Positions 23,603-36,250 of a stretch of 64,000 nucleotides of DNA are shown here, piece after piece. The DNA lies in contig NC_058144.1 of the NCBI RefSeq assembly GCF_011075055.1, forward strand, positions 14,995,807 to 15,059,806. Direction: 5' to 3'. The notes under the pieces are model-generated. The model was not told the DNA's origin. It searched no databases and worked only from the letters and a program-made list of their open reading frames with translations. How positions within the stretch are numbered: position 1 is the stretch's first letter; each line of letters begins with the position of its first letter. The stretch is from Mangifera indica (lineage: Eukaryota; Streptophyta; Magnoliopsida; Sapindales; Anacardiaceae). The translations under genes were made by a program, and so were the position numbers.

Positions 23603-25259
23603 AAATAAATAATTAATTTCTTTCTTTCCTAAGCTATAGTTAATCATGTTTATGCTTTAATTTCACCAAAGTTGTGGGATGCATTCCTCACAGACTGAGC
23701 TTGAGTTTGAGTTTACTTAGTTTGAAAGAGTTGCTCTCTCTTCAAATTATTTAAGTTAGTTTAATTTAAAATAATTGAATTTAAATTCGAGTATGACATC
23801 AACTCAACCTTAAATTAAGTTTGATTTGGAATTATAATCAAATTAAAAATGATTAAAAAATATCATTTTAATGTATATTGATCAAAATAATTTTATCTTA
23901 ATCAATTCAAATTGAACTTTTTAAACTTATAAGTTTGATGAATCAAACATTTTCAAACTTGAGTTCGACAATAAAAAAATTCTTACATTTGAGCTCATCA
24001 AAGCCAACAAACTAGGCTTGAACCAACTCAATTTAAATCCACATATACCCATAATAGTCATTAGTCTTTCTAATGTAATATTTGGGGGTGTATTCGAATT
24101 AAACTGAACTAAAATAAGAATCAAATCAAACTTAGTTTACAAAATTAATAAACAATATTATTAAAAAAATAAAATAAAGAATAAATAAAGAATCACCAAC
24201 AAAAAAAAAAATTATCTAACAAAGTAAATTCCAATACAACATCAATAAGAAAAGAGGATTTGAGCTTAATAAAAAAATGAACTGAACGATAGAATCCATG
24301 GTGGCAATTTGAACATTAATAATTTTATGGTTTGATTTTCAAGTCATTTGACTAAATAATTTTTCACCAAAAAGAAGGAGAGTTTGAATTATGAAAAATA
24401 TTAATATCCTTCTAAATTATCAAAATCTTCCTGATTTAATATTTTTTTAAAATCGATAAAGTACTCAGATTTTGACAATCACTAACACATAAATTAATTA
24501 CAAAGTTTTATATATTTTATATAAAGGATATTAAATTAAATGTCCTCCTTTAAAGTGCATAAGCAAAAATACCCCTTTTTCAAGGGCTTAGGTAAAAATG
24601 TTTCATTTTTATCTTAAAATATCAAAAATATTTTTCACCACTTTTATATAAATTCTCACTCTCATACCTTTTTGATATTATTCAAATTTTCAGTTTCACT
24701 TAATATCTAACACTATAGGTTCATTCAGAAAGAAGAAAATTCATGTTCTTGAGTTCGAATAAAAAAATCGGTTCATGATAATAAGGTATTTATACAAATC
24801 TTAACCGAAAACTTAATTTATTTGTTAAATAAAGTTCATATATTTTATACACTTACATAGAATTGTGTTATAAAATGAATATTAAGAAAATATAGAGGGC
24901 ATTTTGATATTTTATATACTTACGTATAATTGTGTCATAAAAGAAATGATAGGAAAATATAAAGGCATTTTGACATTTGACAATAGATGAGAGATTTAAA
25001 TAAAATATTAGAAAAATATAAGGGGTGATATCAGACAATGTATAAGAGTGTTAAATGAAATCTGTCAAAATTTAGGGGGCATTTTGATACAAATTTTATA
25101 GGGTGTTAATGTGGATTTTTGTGCTAAATTGTTTTTCCAATATTGGTCATTGTAAGATTGATTATTGAAATGGTGGGTTATGTTGTTGTTCATTTCAAAG
25201 AAGAATGAATTCAAAGTTACTAGAATATAATGAAATACAAAAGAGGTCAAAAAAGAGTC
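23603..25259. other. AT-rich intergenic DNA with a 67-bp tandem duplication
   Basis: No gene is seen. At about 24844-24980 a unit of about 67 bp (starting near ttata(c/t)acttac and including ttgtgt(t/c)ataaaa and ggcattttga) occurs twice in tandem. Confidence 0.5.
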
Positions 25260-26979
25260 GTCAAAATTTGATACGGAGCAATACTAGAAAAAATTATCTA
25301 GTTGTTGAGTGAAAAGTATGGTATCGATCTAACCCAAAACAACATTCAACTATGTATGAAACCAAAAGGTATTGAGCTAGACTGCTCTGTAAAAAGCAAA
25401 AGTGATGAAGATGTCGAGGGTCTTATTAACATGTTTAAATACTTTGAGAAATGTATTCTAATTTTTATTACATGTACCCTTATTGAAGTAGAACAAGAAT
25501 AAAAAAGAAGTGGCAACGATGATAGTGAATTGAAAGAGAAATCTGATAAGGAAGACCTTATAGATTTTCGTAATGATACATTGTATACTATTGAAGAATG
25601 GGTTCGTGAAGGCAAAGAAAGGGTTCCAAATTGGGGTGACTTTGATAGGAATGAGATAGTTGATATTCCTCTTGATAAGTCGAACTTTGAGAAGACATCA
25701 CTTATTAAATATGATATAAGTAGTCTCCAGCTTGCAGATCCTGGAGCTTTTTAGGATGGCAGGAATTATGTTAGACCATTTTTTGATAATGTCTTAATTG
25801 ATCCATTTAAGTGGCTACCTAATTTTCATTCACAACAACATCAACAACAACATCAAATGGTTCAAGATCGGTGCGACAGGGGAATGTTGTAAAAATTAGT
25901 GACTTTTTAATAATAAAAATATTTGATAGATGCAATGGCTTAATATGCATTGGAGAAAGGATTCCAATATAGAGTGGCCAAGTTGATTGACAATGTGAAT
26001 AGTATCTATTAGGAAGAAGATTACAACCAATTGACTTATTATGAATCTGCTCTATAAATCGCACGCACATATGTTCAAGAGATTAAATAAACCTATATCA
26101 TAGGCAAGTTAGGGCTCAAGCTTTAGGCCAATTAATGAAGTTGAAGTTTGTATTGGTTAATCATATTTATCAACCTAAAGAGATCATTATCGACATCACT
26201 GATGATATACCATATTCACAGGCTTGACGGGCAATAAATTATGCATTATAGTCATTAAAAGGCTCATTGAAAGAGTCATTTATGCTCTTATCAAATTAAT
26301 GTTACAATTTAGAGTGTACTAATCCAAGTACCATGATAGATATACAAACAGATAAGGAGCATCACTTTTAGTACTTTTTCATGACATTAGGTTGTTGCAA
26401 TCGTGGTTTTCAATATTCGGGACATTTATTTATCATTGTGGCCATGGATTGTATTAACTGGATGGTATTAACCAAATCTACCCAATAGCTTTTGGCATAG
26501 GAAAAAAGGAAGATTATCCAATATGGTGTTGGTTTGTGACAAAGCTTAAAGATTACATCAGTGAAGTAGCAGAGTTGGTAATAATCTCATATCGACATCA
26601 TACCATTTACTCTACAATGGTTGAGTTCTTTCCAGATATTCACTATAGATGTTATTATCATCACCTTCTTTGTAACATGTGATAAAAGTCTAAGCATAAT
26701 GGAAAAATCATGTGTTTGTACTAGAAAGCAGCGAAAGCCTATACAAAAACAAATTTTAAGGTCATGATGAGAAGCATCGTCAAACGATGGATTACCTATG
26801 TTAGGTGTGGTATCACTAATAGAGCAAGACGCATTTTTCAAGCCACAAGTATAACATCATGGCAACGAGCATCACAGAGTCCTTCAATGCACTTGTTAGA
26901 CGCATGCAAAGTTTACCTATCACGATATTGGTTGAGTTCATTTGGGGTACCTTGCAGTGATGGTTTTACAAGAGGAATA
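25260..26979 (+). pseudogene. Mutator-like (MULE) transposase relic, N-terminal and central part
   Basis: Broken frames on the + strand spell MULE transposase. Around 26458-26660 they read DGINQIYPIAFGIGKKEDYP, WCWFVTKLKDYI, a degenerate SDRH-type box (ISYRHHTI), then FFPDIHYRCYYHHLLCNM, matching the family's catalytic region. At 26850-26979 come ITESFNALVRRMQSLPIT and LVEFIWGTLQ*WFYKRNM. The more N-terminal frames (25302-25754) are acidic and not recognised. Stops and frameshifts are frequent. The frame breaks at 26979, where a copia LTR begins, and resumes at about 28739. Confidence 0.7.
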
Positions 26980-28674
26980 TGTTAGGGTGGGTGTATTAGA
27001 GCCAATTGAATTTGACATTTATGAATATAATTTTATATTAATAATTAATAAAGGATTTATTGTTATTGAATTCATATGTTATATATTTATATGATCATAC
27101 GAATAACATATCCTTAGAATAGTAAAACAGTGATGAGAGGATCAAATGACTGATCGTGTAAACCCTATGTACAGTTTTAGTGGTCATTCTAAAAACGTTT
27201 GTAATCCTAACATAACAATCAACAAGGGCACATGTAATGATAATGAAATTATCATAATATTGAGCAATCCCACTAAAAGTGGTGATAGTTCTCACATATC
27301 GAAGTTATTATAAACAACTCAGTGTAATACATAGGTGCACATTATAGATGTATTCATTAGACTGACCTAACCAGAGGATATCCATATAGATAGTTCCTTC
27401 AATGTCTATGAAATATATCCTCTTAACACCACAAATGCACGTGATCCTTGATTTAAGGTTGTCAGACTGTCTCATGTAAGGATCAATATGGTTTGATGTT
27501 ATTCAACGTGTCATCGTAATAGGGATAACTATAAAGGTAGTATTCGACCATGTCGAGAGATATATAAAGGCTATGGTTGATCGATAAAAGATTTGTGATT
27601 CTTAAGTACAAAAGAAGATATCTCACTTAAGAATACTGAATGACATCCATAACACCTTGAATTTATGGCTATAGTGGATGAGGTTGTTGTCTAATCCATG
27701 TTAGTTATTGATGTGCATCAATTCATACCAAGAAATCACTAAGATAGACATATTTCTATGTCTTAAACTCGAGAGGTATTGGTTGATGAAGGGATTGAAT
27801 TGCACGTAATTGTGATGTTGTAAAAGCTTAAAAGATGTTTACTAACACTTTGTTGTTCGAGTGGCCATAATGCTTTGCTAAAGGCTAATCTTGGTTTGTG
27901 TCTAAATTCAACTCAAATTTAGATACTATCGATTTGATAGGGAGCTTATGGGTCACACACATGAGGCATGGATTATTTGATGATAATTTTGGTGTTCAGG
28001 GAGAAAGAGAACCAATTGACCACATTTTGACCAACTTAAACTTAGTATGCATGATGTCACTTGACACCATGTAATATAAATAATGCATGACATAACTAGA
28101 CAAAATATTGTCCAACTGTGCAAGGCATAAAATCATGTTAGGTGGCATAATTTATAAGCCACTTGTGCATGGTCTGAAACATGTCTATTGTCATGTTTAC
28201 GTACCAACTATGCATGTATGTTAAAGGCGTCGAGTCTGGATAAAATCCTTGTTGTACTCAGACACTTGCACATATTTAAAAGCATGTTAGAATTCAACAA
28301 AAAAGAATAGCACATACACAGTAGAAAACCTTAGATGTAAGTTTTCTGTTTTTCTCTCCTCTTCCTGTGAACACAAAATCTAGCAGAGAAGTCCTAACAG
28401 TCTTCACCCTAGATTGCCTCTTATATGTTTCTGCTCCATGTGAATACCAAGGTGTTACCTCTCGAGAGTTAGATAAAGTTCATTCTCAAGTTACCTAAAG
28501 TTTTGGAAGAGCCACCAACGCAGGTATAAAAACTAAAACACTTTATATGTGTTTTGTATGTTCATGGTTATATGTCTAAAACAGGTATCCTAGTTAGGGT
28601 TTTCAAGATTCTATGATTTTTAAAATTTTTAATTTCGTTGTGCTGTTGGTTATTGGTACCCTAAAAACTCTACA
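26980..28674 (+). repeat. Copia LTR inserted in the MULE gene
   Basis: The LTR starts TGTTAGGGTGGG and ends near ctctaca. Internal blocks are shared with the decayed LTR at 17800-19330 and its end with 784-1021. No gag or pol is attached, so it is probably a solo LTR. The expected 5-bp duplication is not clear (gaata on the left; the right edge is uncertain by a few tens of bases). Confidence 0.55.
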
Positions 28675-28738
28675 AAGAAACCATGCAATTATATATAGTT
28701 TTAATACTAATTATTTAATCGAACATGCTTTTTTACAC

Positions 28739-29101
28739 TTACGATTGTTGACTAACGAATATGCTGATACTTTTTAAAATTGCAAATGAATGCACCCATC
28801 AGGTTACACCATGGACAAAAGAGAAGTTTGGCCACCATGTTTTAAAGTCTGCAAACTTGTAGGTCTGTCCAATTAAAATGTTTGGTATCAAGCTGTAAAT
28901 GGCAAATATATAGGCATTGTGGACTTTCATGAGTAGGCATGTATGTGCATGAAGTTTTAGCAGTCACATATTCCATATAGCCATGCAGTTATTGTCGTAA
29001 GATATTTAAGGCTCACCAATGTCCCTCAAAGGGTTCATCCTTTTTATATAACTGAATTTTACCATGTAATGTATGCGAAAGTTGTTAATCCACTTGGGGA
29101 T
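28739..29101 (+). pseudogene. MULE transposase relic, C-terminal part with SWIM zinc finger
   Basis: The reading resumes as LTNEYADTF, then a DFHE*ACMCMKF*QSHIPYSHA segment, VIVVRYLRLTNVPQ and ITEFYHVMYAKVVNPLGDW. This is the MULE C-terminus, whose SWIM finger normally reads CxC...CSHA. Here the third cysteine is tyrosine (PYSHA). It clearly continues the relic ending at 26979, so the gene was intact when the LTR inserted or decayed together with it. It is cut at 29101 by a Tekay-type LTR. Confidence 0.7.
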
Positions 29102-30330
29102 TGTAACACCCCCCAGAAGTACTACCTTTCAAAATAAAGAGTCACCAAATTTTCTATTCTAAGCATACAATTAATTTAAATCATATAATAAATTCAAAAA
29201 ATATACCAAAATCTTTGTACTATTACTTAAGATGACCCTTAAATCTTTAGCCTAGTTTCTTTACTCTATTCTTTCTTTTGCCCTAAATACACAGACGTGT
29301 ATACCTTGACACACTGGAGTGTGTCTTTTTACCTGTACCAACCACCTCCTCGTGTCTTCTCCTCATGTGCCACTATTCTTAGATACATGAATATGTATCT
29401 AGACTAACACGGGTATATGCCCTTACAAATATTTATTCTACTTTCCTTTTCTATTCTCTTCCTGATTGTACTACTTTTCAAGGTTATTCTAGTCATTTCA
29501 CCCTACACACAATCCTGCTAAAACTATATATGGGAAGTCCATGTATCATAGTCAACTGCTAACTAGTCAACAATGTCTGACAATTGTCAAAGTGCTAGAA
29601 AATGTCAATCGAATTTTGGGCTTCACACACAGAGGCATGTATCCCATACCACACGTTTGTGTGTCGAGTCTTGAGTGCAACAAACACTTAGTTTTGAACC
29701 CTAATTTGATCAACATCTTTTTTCACTGATAATGTTAACACATCACATACCCGATTCTATACCTACTAGAACATCAATATATCACTCAAACTTTTCAATA
29801 ACTCAAGTACACATATTAACATAAAAGCAATCACATAAGATCAACATCATCAAAGCAATCATTCATCATCATGCTCTCATTACCCAAACACATATTTATA
29901 ATCATCTAAAGCTACATACATGCTAATTAAAACTAATCAAAGTAGCATAGCATGGCATCTTATATTAAACATATTCTTTCATCATAAAATCTTAATAGAA
30001 ATCATGTCCAATCACATTTATTATCAATATCAACAATCCAAATGTATATATTGCTTCCATTTGATAACATATAATATCCCATGGTCTCAATATGAATCTT
30101 AAAAGTAATAGCAGGTCTTACTTAGCTCAATTCGTAGAAAAACCAATCACTCAAATAGACTTCCTTCTCTCTTCTTTTCTTGTTACCATATTGCCAAAAA
30201 CAAGTCATCGAAGCTACTGCACAGAAGTTGGATAATCAGTCTAGAATTTCATGTGTTTAGGATTGAGATCATAATTTCTAAAATGTAGTAACCGACCTTT
30301 TATAAACTAAAACCTCATTCAGTGGGTACA
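29102..30330 (-). repeat. Decayed Tekay-type LTR
   Basis: The edge tgtaacacccc (29102), followed by agaagtacta and the gagtcaccaaa block, matches the LTR edge at 63332 (tgtagcaccc, aaaagtattg, tgtcaccaag). The other edge is probably TGTACCCACTG on the element strand (30330). At 1.2 kb it is about half the normal length, so it has internal deletions. No matching 5-bp repeat is seen. Confidence 0.55.
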
Positions 30331-30479
30331 TTGGTGTATGTCACTAAAATTTGAAGTTCACATGGATTCATCTTATCTAGTTAATATGGCATGACACACA
30401 AGTATAACCTCATTATACATGGTCAAGTTATGGATGTTCAGAGTTAAACATTTAGGGGTACTTGAACTCTTATTTTTAG

Positions 30480-30936
30480 TTAAATGTTAATGATAGAAAG
30501 TCTACATCAGAGTTTATTTTTATTTGTAGTGGGAGTGCGGTTAGTTAGAAGAGTTTCAAACAATCAACCATAGTTGACTCCATTACATAAGCTAAATATC
30601 TTGCCACTTGCCACTTCAGAAGCAACAACAAAGGCTGTATGGATATGCAAGTTCATATCTAAACTTGGTATGGTTCCAAACATGACTTATTCGATAACTA
30701 TCTTATGTGATAATATAGGTGCTATTGCACAAGTAGAGGAACCAAGGGCACATCAAAAGTCAAAACATATTCAACAAAAGTATCACATGTTGAGAGAATT
30801 CATTGGAATTGGAGAGATAATAATACAAAAAACACTATCAACAAAAAAAATAGTTGACCCACTAACTAAAGTGATGACATTGAAACAATTAGACCATTAT
30901 CTTGAGAAGATAGATATGTTATATAATAGCAAATGA
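30480..30936 (+). pseudogene. Copia RNase H, C-terminal relic
   Basis: The frame reads GSAVS*KSFKQSTIVDSIT, then (574-936 of this kb) a 120-codon open stretch with SEATTKAVWICKFISKLG, ILCDNIGAIAQVEEPRAHQK, KHIQQKYHMLREFI and KKIVDPLTKVM. These are the end of copia RNase H, including the CDN and KHI(D)-type motifs. Here the KHI position lacks the usual aspartate (KHIQQ). The rest of pol is missing to the left. It is followed by a copia polypurine tract and LTR. Confidence 0.75.
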
Positions 30937-30957
30937 CTCTAGTGCAAGTGAGAGTTT

Positions 30958-32340
30958 TGTTAGTGTATGCCTTAGGAACCATTTGTATGGTCAGTTTCAA
31001 GGGCATTTTAATCTCGTATGTACACTTGTCATGACTTATTAATAAAAGAAATAGTCTTTTTATTCATATGAATAAGTTATTTTCTTTATTTGCAATGATA
31101 TAAAGTATATACGTGAACTATCTGAATAACTCACTTAATATACAAACTAAGTCATTGAATTTTTCCTTATGAACATGACATAACTTGGCAATTATATCAC
31201 ACAGTAGGCATATCGAATACCTTTATTGAATGTCATAAGATGATATTAGTGCGAGTGACGATGGTGGTCATTTCATTATGGTATTTGTATGAATTAACAG
31301 TTAGAGAACCATTTTTCAAATATGACCAATAACGATAAGTCACATGGTTATTAAATCATAGTCAATGACTTATCATAAGATCATACTAGTGTACGAAGTG
31401 ATCTTTTGACTTAAGACATCATAGTCAGATTTGATACAGATACACGTGATTCATATGGTGTATAAATATGAGGTTAATCATATCCCATAGGATAAACCAT
31501 AATGGTCATATGTTATTTGTATATGGAAAAAAATGATGTTTAAGATGGGATTCACTGACTGGAAAAATATTAAATTTTGAATATCTATTGATTTGACCTG
31601 TATCTAAGTTTCGAAGTGAGTATTGATAAATATTAGAAATCGAACCTCTGGCCAGAGTATAATGTAAGTCATGTGAAAGATGTTTATAATAATGAGTTCT
31701 GAATATTTAAATCGATGATTTGTATAGAATCAAAATTATGGCTTGGTGATCCATGAGTCTGAAATCAATCTAAATTTGACAATGGAAGGATATTACTTAC
31801 ATAGAATATATAACTGGGGATATTAGGTTCGATAAAGTATTTCTTCATCGTGGTTTAGGGATTATGACACATTACTAGATGTTCACTATAGTAATTAAGT
31901 TTTCAGATGCCTTTTGGGTCATTCGAAATAAGACTCATGACCACGCCACAATGAACCTAAAGGGTCACACCAATTAATTAAGCATTCAAGAGTGAAGATT
32001 CATTATCTGAGATTAGCTAGTACCTTTTAAAGGATAATAATATTTATATAAATGTTATATGGGAGGCAAAGATAACATTTTAAAAGTTAAAATGTTGGTT
32101 AGATCAAACTAAGATGCCTAAAGTATATTTTTGATATACATGCATGACATATCCACAAATTGAGAATGTTGGGCAAAAAGAGAATTTACAAATTGCATTT
32201 TGACCTATTATTATAAAAAGTTGTTTTTAGTTCATTTGCACTAAGCTAAGTTCATTTTGCAAACACATTCTCTCACTAACAAAAGAAAAGCTTTTTCTTC
32301 TCTCTTTCTTATGTCTTTAGGCCAACGTGATAAAGAAGGC
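30958..32340 (+). repeat. 3' LTR of the copia relic
   Basis: The LTR begins TGTTAGTGTATGCC just after the tract gtgcaagtgagag, the usual layout for many plant copia elements. It has the expected polyadenylation-type aataaaag (about 31041). The right edge was not fixed: the promoter-like, CT-rich leader lies near 32280-32320. Confidence 0.55.
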
Positions 32341-32700
32341 TTATGGTGGACTTACTTTGGTGTCTTTTGCATTTGAGGAGCTCTTCCACCATCTTATATT
32401 TCATAGAAGGCAAAAAAATAGGTAAACATTCTTTATCCTTCTCTTTTTCACTTACATGTCATGGTTCTTCTTCTTTCTCCATGTATGATGCTTGTTTGCA
32501 TCTTCATCTTCATTTATTTCATCTTTTAGATGTGCCTTATGAAGAATGTGTGGGTTGTCATCTAACTTTGTTAGATGACGACTTGGTACTCGTATTAGTA
32601 TCAACGCAAAAGTGTTTGGAAGGAATCTATATGTTGATGATCGAAATGAAAACCTAAATTGTTATGTTTACATGAATATATAAAATATTTCAACAAAGTC
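32341..32700. other. Unassigned sequence
   Basis: An open stretch of 104 codons at 32343-32657 (+) has no recognised domain and may be chance or leader sequence of the copia element. Nothing else was seen. Confidence 0.25.
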
Positions 32701-33897
32701 ACTTGATAATAACCATTTACATCATCGATCAACCACTCGCACAACTCCACTACCATGTACCAAAATAGTAAACCTTGTGCTTATCGGATACTCTAGCTTC
32801 CTCATACTACTTCTTGAATGCTTGTTGATGCTCTACAACCGAAGAGGGAACAATTTGAATGATTGTTTCACCCTTGGTTTGAATGGGTTTGTATATAAGG
32901 TTCAAACAAGTGGTCCCTTCTTGACAACCATACCATGAGCTGCCCACACCAATGGAATACAATACAAAAATTTGTTAAATCAATATTTTATCTTAATTAA
33001 CATACTCGATGAAATGGATAATGTTACCTTTTACACGTAGGGAGGAGGTTTGGCTGGGGAATCCTCTATTGCTATCAAGTCAACCATTTGTACCCCCGTG
33101 ATGGACTAGGGAAAAAACATAATGTTTTCAGTGATCAATATATAAAAGTAAATATACATTTAATTATGGATATACCTCATCTTTATCTCCCTATGACAAG
33201 ACATCGATTAGCTCATCCTTTTGTAAGCCACTGTTAATAACCCCTTTACTTGGGCTGAGAAAAGGGTAAGAGAGGTAAGCAAGGAAGAACAACCATTCAT
33301 CCTAAAAAGAAGAAAAAAAATTTACCACTATGTTAGATTTAATTGCATTCAACCGACTAAAGAATAATAATCTACCTACCTCTATGATCCAAGACAGTGT
33401 ATACAGAGAACTCTCAACTGATACTCCTTTATGGTTAGTACCTTGTACGAATATTAACAATAAATTGTTCAATGACATTTCATATAAAATATCGTAACAA
33501 ATAATTACTAACATTGGCTAATAGAGGAGACAGAATCATAAGGCCAACAAGTAAAGGCCTTCAAGCACTATATGAGTACCTTGTACAAACATATACATAT
33601 CACACTAACGAGTAAAATAAAATTTATAGAACAAATACATTAAAATATGGCTATTTCACCTAATCGATTGTATCTGGCCAAATAGGCTTCACAATGTCCT
33701 TTAAATAACTCATCTGATCCTCTAGATAAGACATTTAAGTAGACATCTAGTCCTACAAACTAGACATCGCCCTAATATAATATTACCTTATTTGGCCAAT
33801 GTAACATCAAAAAGGGACACAACAGGTGGCAAGGTCGTTTGCACTTAGTCATGGGGTGTTTAGTAAGAAGGGCCCAAATGCCATGAAAAGTAGTAGA
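32700..33897 (-). pseudogene. Downstream half of a DUF1985/Ulp1-type relic, cut by T2
   Basis: The minus-strand frames are broken but continue the orientation of the DUF1985-like relic at 43200-44160 on the far side of T2. A readable piece is DEWLFFLAYLSYPFLSPSKG (about 33240-33300), then GVINSGLQKDELIDVLS. I did not find the His-Asp-Cys catalytic residues of a C48 (Ulp1) protease, so the family link rests on the other half. Plant genomes carry many such frames as transposon-borne genes. Confidence 0.3.
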
Positions 33898-33902
33898 CTT
33901 CA

Positions 33903-34017
33903 TGTAATACCCTCAGGTATATTCCAGGGGTAATTATGTCTTTTGACCCTGTTTTGAGACTTTTCCCATTTTAAATATATATATGTATGGGTGTGTTTTA
34001 TATATATATATATATAG

Positions 34018-34062
<45 letters not shown>

Positions 34063-36216
34063 CAAAAAAGTCAAAAAGAAAAGGAAAAAGACAAAGAGAA
34101 AGAGAGAAAGAGATAAGACCTTATATATAAAGAGAAAGAGAAGACTTTTCCATCATTTTTCGTCCATATTCCAGCAGCCACCATTCTTCATGCCTTTTCT
34201 TTGCTTTCTTGAAGCCAAAGGAAGAAATTGAAGAGATATTGGAAGATAAAATAAAAAGATAAAAAAGAGAAGCACCTTGGAAGCTTTGGTAACCAAAGAT
34301 TTCCTTCCTTCTCCTTTTATCTATGTTTATATGCATGTTATGTGAATATGTTAGTGTGTTTTGGTATTGATTTAAAGTGATCTTGGTGATAAAGGAAGCA
34401 AAACAAAGAGGAGGAAGCCAACTTGCAAAGATTTGGCTTGAAACAAGGTAAGGGGTATCCTCCTTGATATGTTACATGTTTTAGGCTTTTGGTTCCTTGG
34501 ATCTATGTTATAAATGATGAATTCAAAGTTGAGGAATGTTGTTTTGCCATTTGGGATGTCTATGTGTGTTATTTTGTTCATGGCAGAAAGTTGCATGATA
34601 TTTACAGTTTTTGCCACTGTGTTCGTCCCATGTTTTGGCTGTCTTATCTGATGAATTGTGAGTGCTATTATATCTTGTTGGAAAGCTATTTGAATCCTCT
34701 TTCCAATGATATATAGCTTGTATGAATTAGAGATCATTTGGACTGTTAAATATTGTATGAACCAAAAAGACTGTTTTACTAAATAAACAGAGGAGACAGT
34801 TTTGTCACTGAGTGTATCTCACATTTTGACTGCCTTATCTATGGAATTATGAGTGCTATTATATCTCGTTTGAAATCTCTTTGAATTCTCTTTTCAGTGA
34901 TATATAGCTTGTATGAATTGGGGATCATTTGGATTGTTAAATATTGCATGAACCACAAGGACTGCTTTACCAAATAAACAGGGGAGGCAGTTTTTGCCAC
35001 TGATTTTATCTCACGTTTTGACTGCCTTATCTATTGAATTATGAGTTCTATTATAGCTTTTTGGAAAGATCTTTGAATCCTCTTTTCAACGATATATAGC
35101 TTGTATGAATTAGAAACCGTTTGGGCTGTTAAAGTGTATGAAAAAGAAGGCTGCTCTACTAAATGACTGTTCTGTGAACAATATTTCATAGTTTTGGGCA
35201 GGAAAGAAAGAAAGGAAGAAGAAAGAAAAGAAAGGAAAGGAAGGAAAAGAAAGGAAAGGAAAGGAAAGGAAAGAAAGGAGAAAAAAAATAGAAAAAAGAA
35301 AAGAAGAAAAGAAAAAAGAAAGAAAAACAAGAAAAGGAATTTGGGGCTCAAGATTTAGGGGTCGTCCTAAGAGTAATGTCTGGTGAGTTATGAATAAATT
35401 TAAATGGAAGCAAAATTAGTAAGATATAAGACCCGCATGTGTGCTATAAACTATGAGGGGGCACTTTACACTACATCGCTCGCAGTAGGGCACGTCCGTA
35501 GTAGGACATAGACCCCTAGTAGGGTCCGCTCGCAGTAGAGCATGCTCGCAGTAGAGCTCAATTCAGATTCAGAAATAGTGTAGTGAAAGAAAAAGAGCTT
35601 GAGCTTAGAAAAGTGTCAAATCCCTATAGTTAGCTTCCAAAAAGTATCAAATAGACACCAGATGGGACAAAGTATGACCCAAATAGTAAAGAGTGGACTA
35701 AATTACCCCCTCAATCTCTTATAGAGGTTAAGATGTGAGGTTGAGTCCCAAAAGTGAGTTAGAACAGGAAAAAAGATAGTTTACTTGATTCGTTCCCCTT
35801 ACTGAGTGTTCTTATCACTCACTCCCTTTTCTTTCCTGATTGCAAGTACAGGTGATCGAGGTAACTGCGAGGTAGGGTCAGGTCAGTATAGGTAGATCCA
35901 GCTGGAGCAGGTTATCTCTAATTTATATTACATGCATACAGTGGCATGTTCTTGTCGACTTTTGACTTTTTGAGATTATGGTACAGTTGCATATGATTAC
36001 TTCCTGTTTTCAGATGCTTTCAGATGAGTTTTCATATGAGTATATACATCTTTTGTTTGCTTCTAGATTTTCAGTTTTCTTGGAATACTTCCTAAACACT
36101 TTTAATGATGTGTTTATTTTAAAGTATTTTTAAAAAGAAAAAAAAATAGACGCTCCGAATATTAATTCGTAACATTTCTCCTTTGATGGGTAGTACTTCT
36201 AGGGAGAGATGTTACA
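33903..36216 (+). repeat. 5' LTR of T2
   Basis: This LTR is 2,314 bp. It has two TA tracts (about 33998-34058), a TATA-like ccttatatataaagag (about 34120-34135), diverged tandem units of about 190 bp (34590-35190), a purine tract of ggaaa/gaaa repeats (about 35195-35340) and the cgctcgcagtaggg-type array (about 35475-35560). Confidence 0.92.
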
Positions 36217-36218
36217 GT

Positions 36219-36230
36219 TGGTATCAGAGC
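36219..36230 (+). other. Primer-binding site of T2
   Basis: TGGTATCAGAGC lies two bases after the LTR. It is complementary to initiator tRNA-Met and identical to the T1 site. Confidence 0.92.
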
Positions 36231-36250
36231 ATGATTTTGGAACCTAAAAG

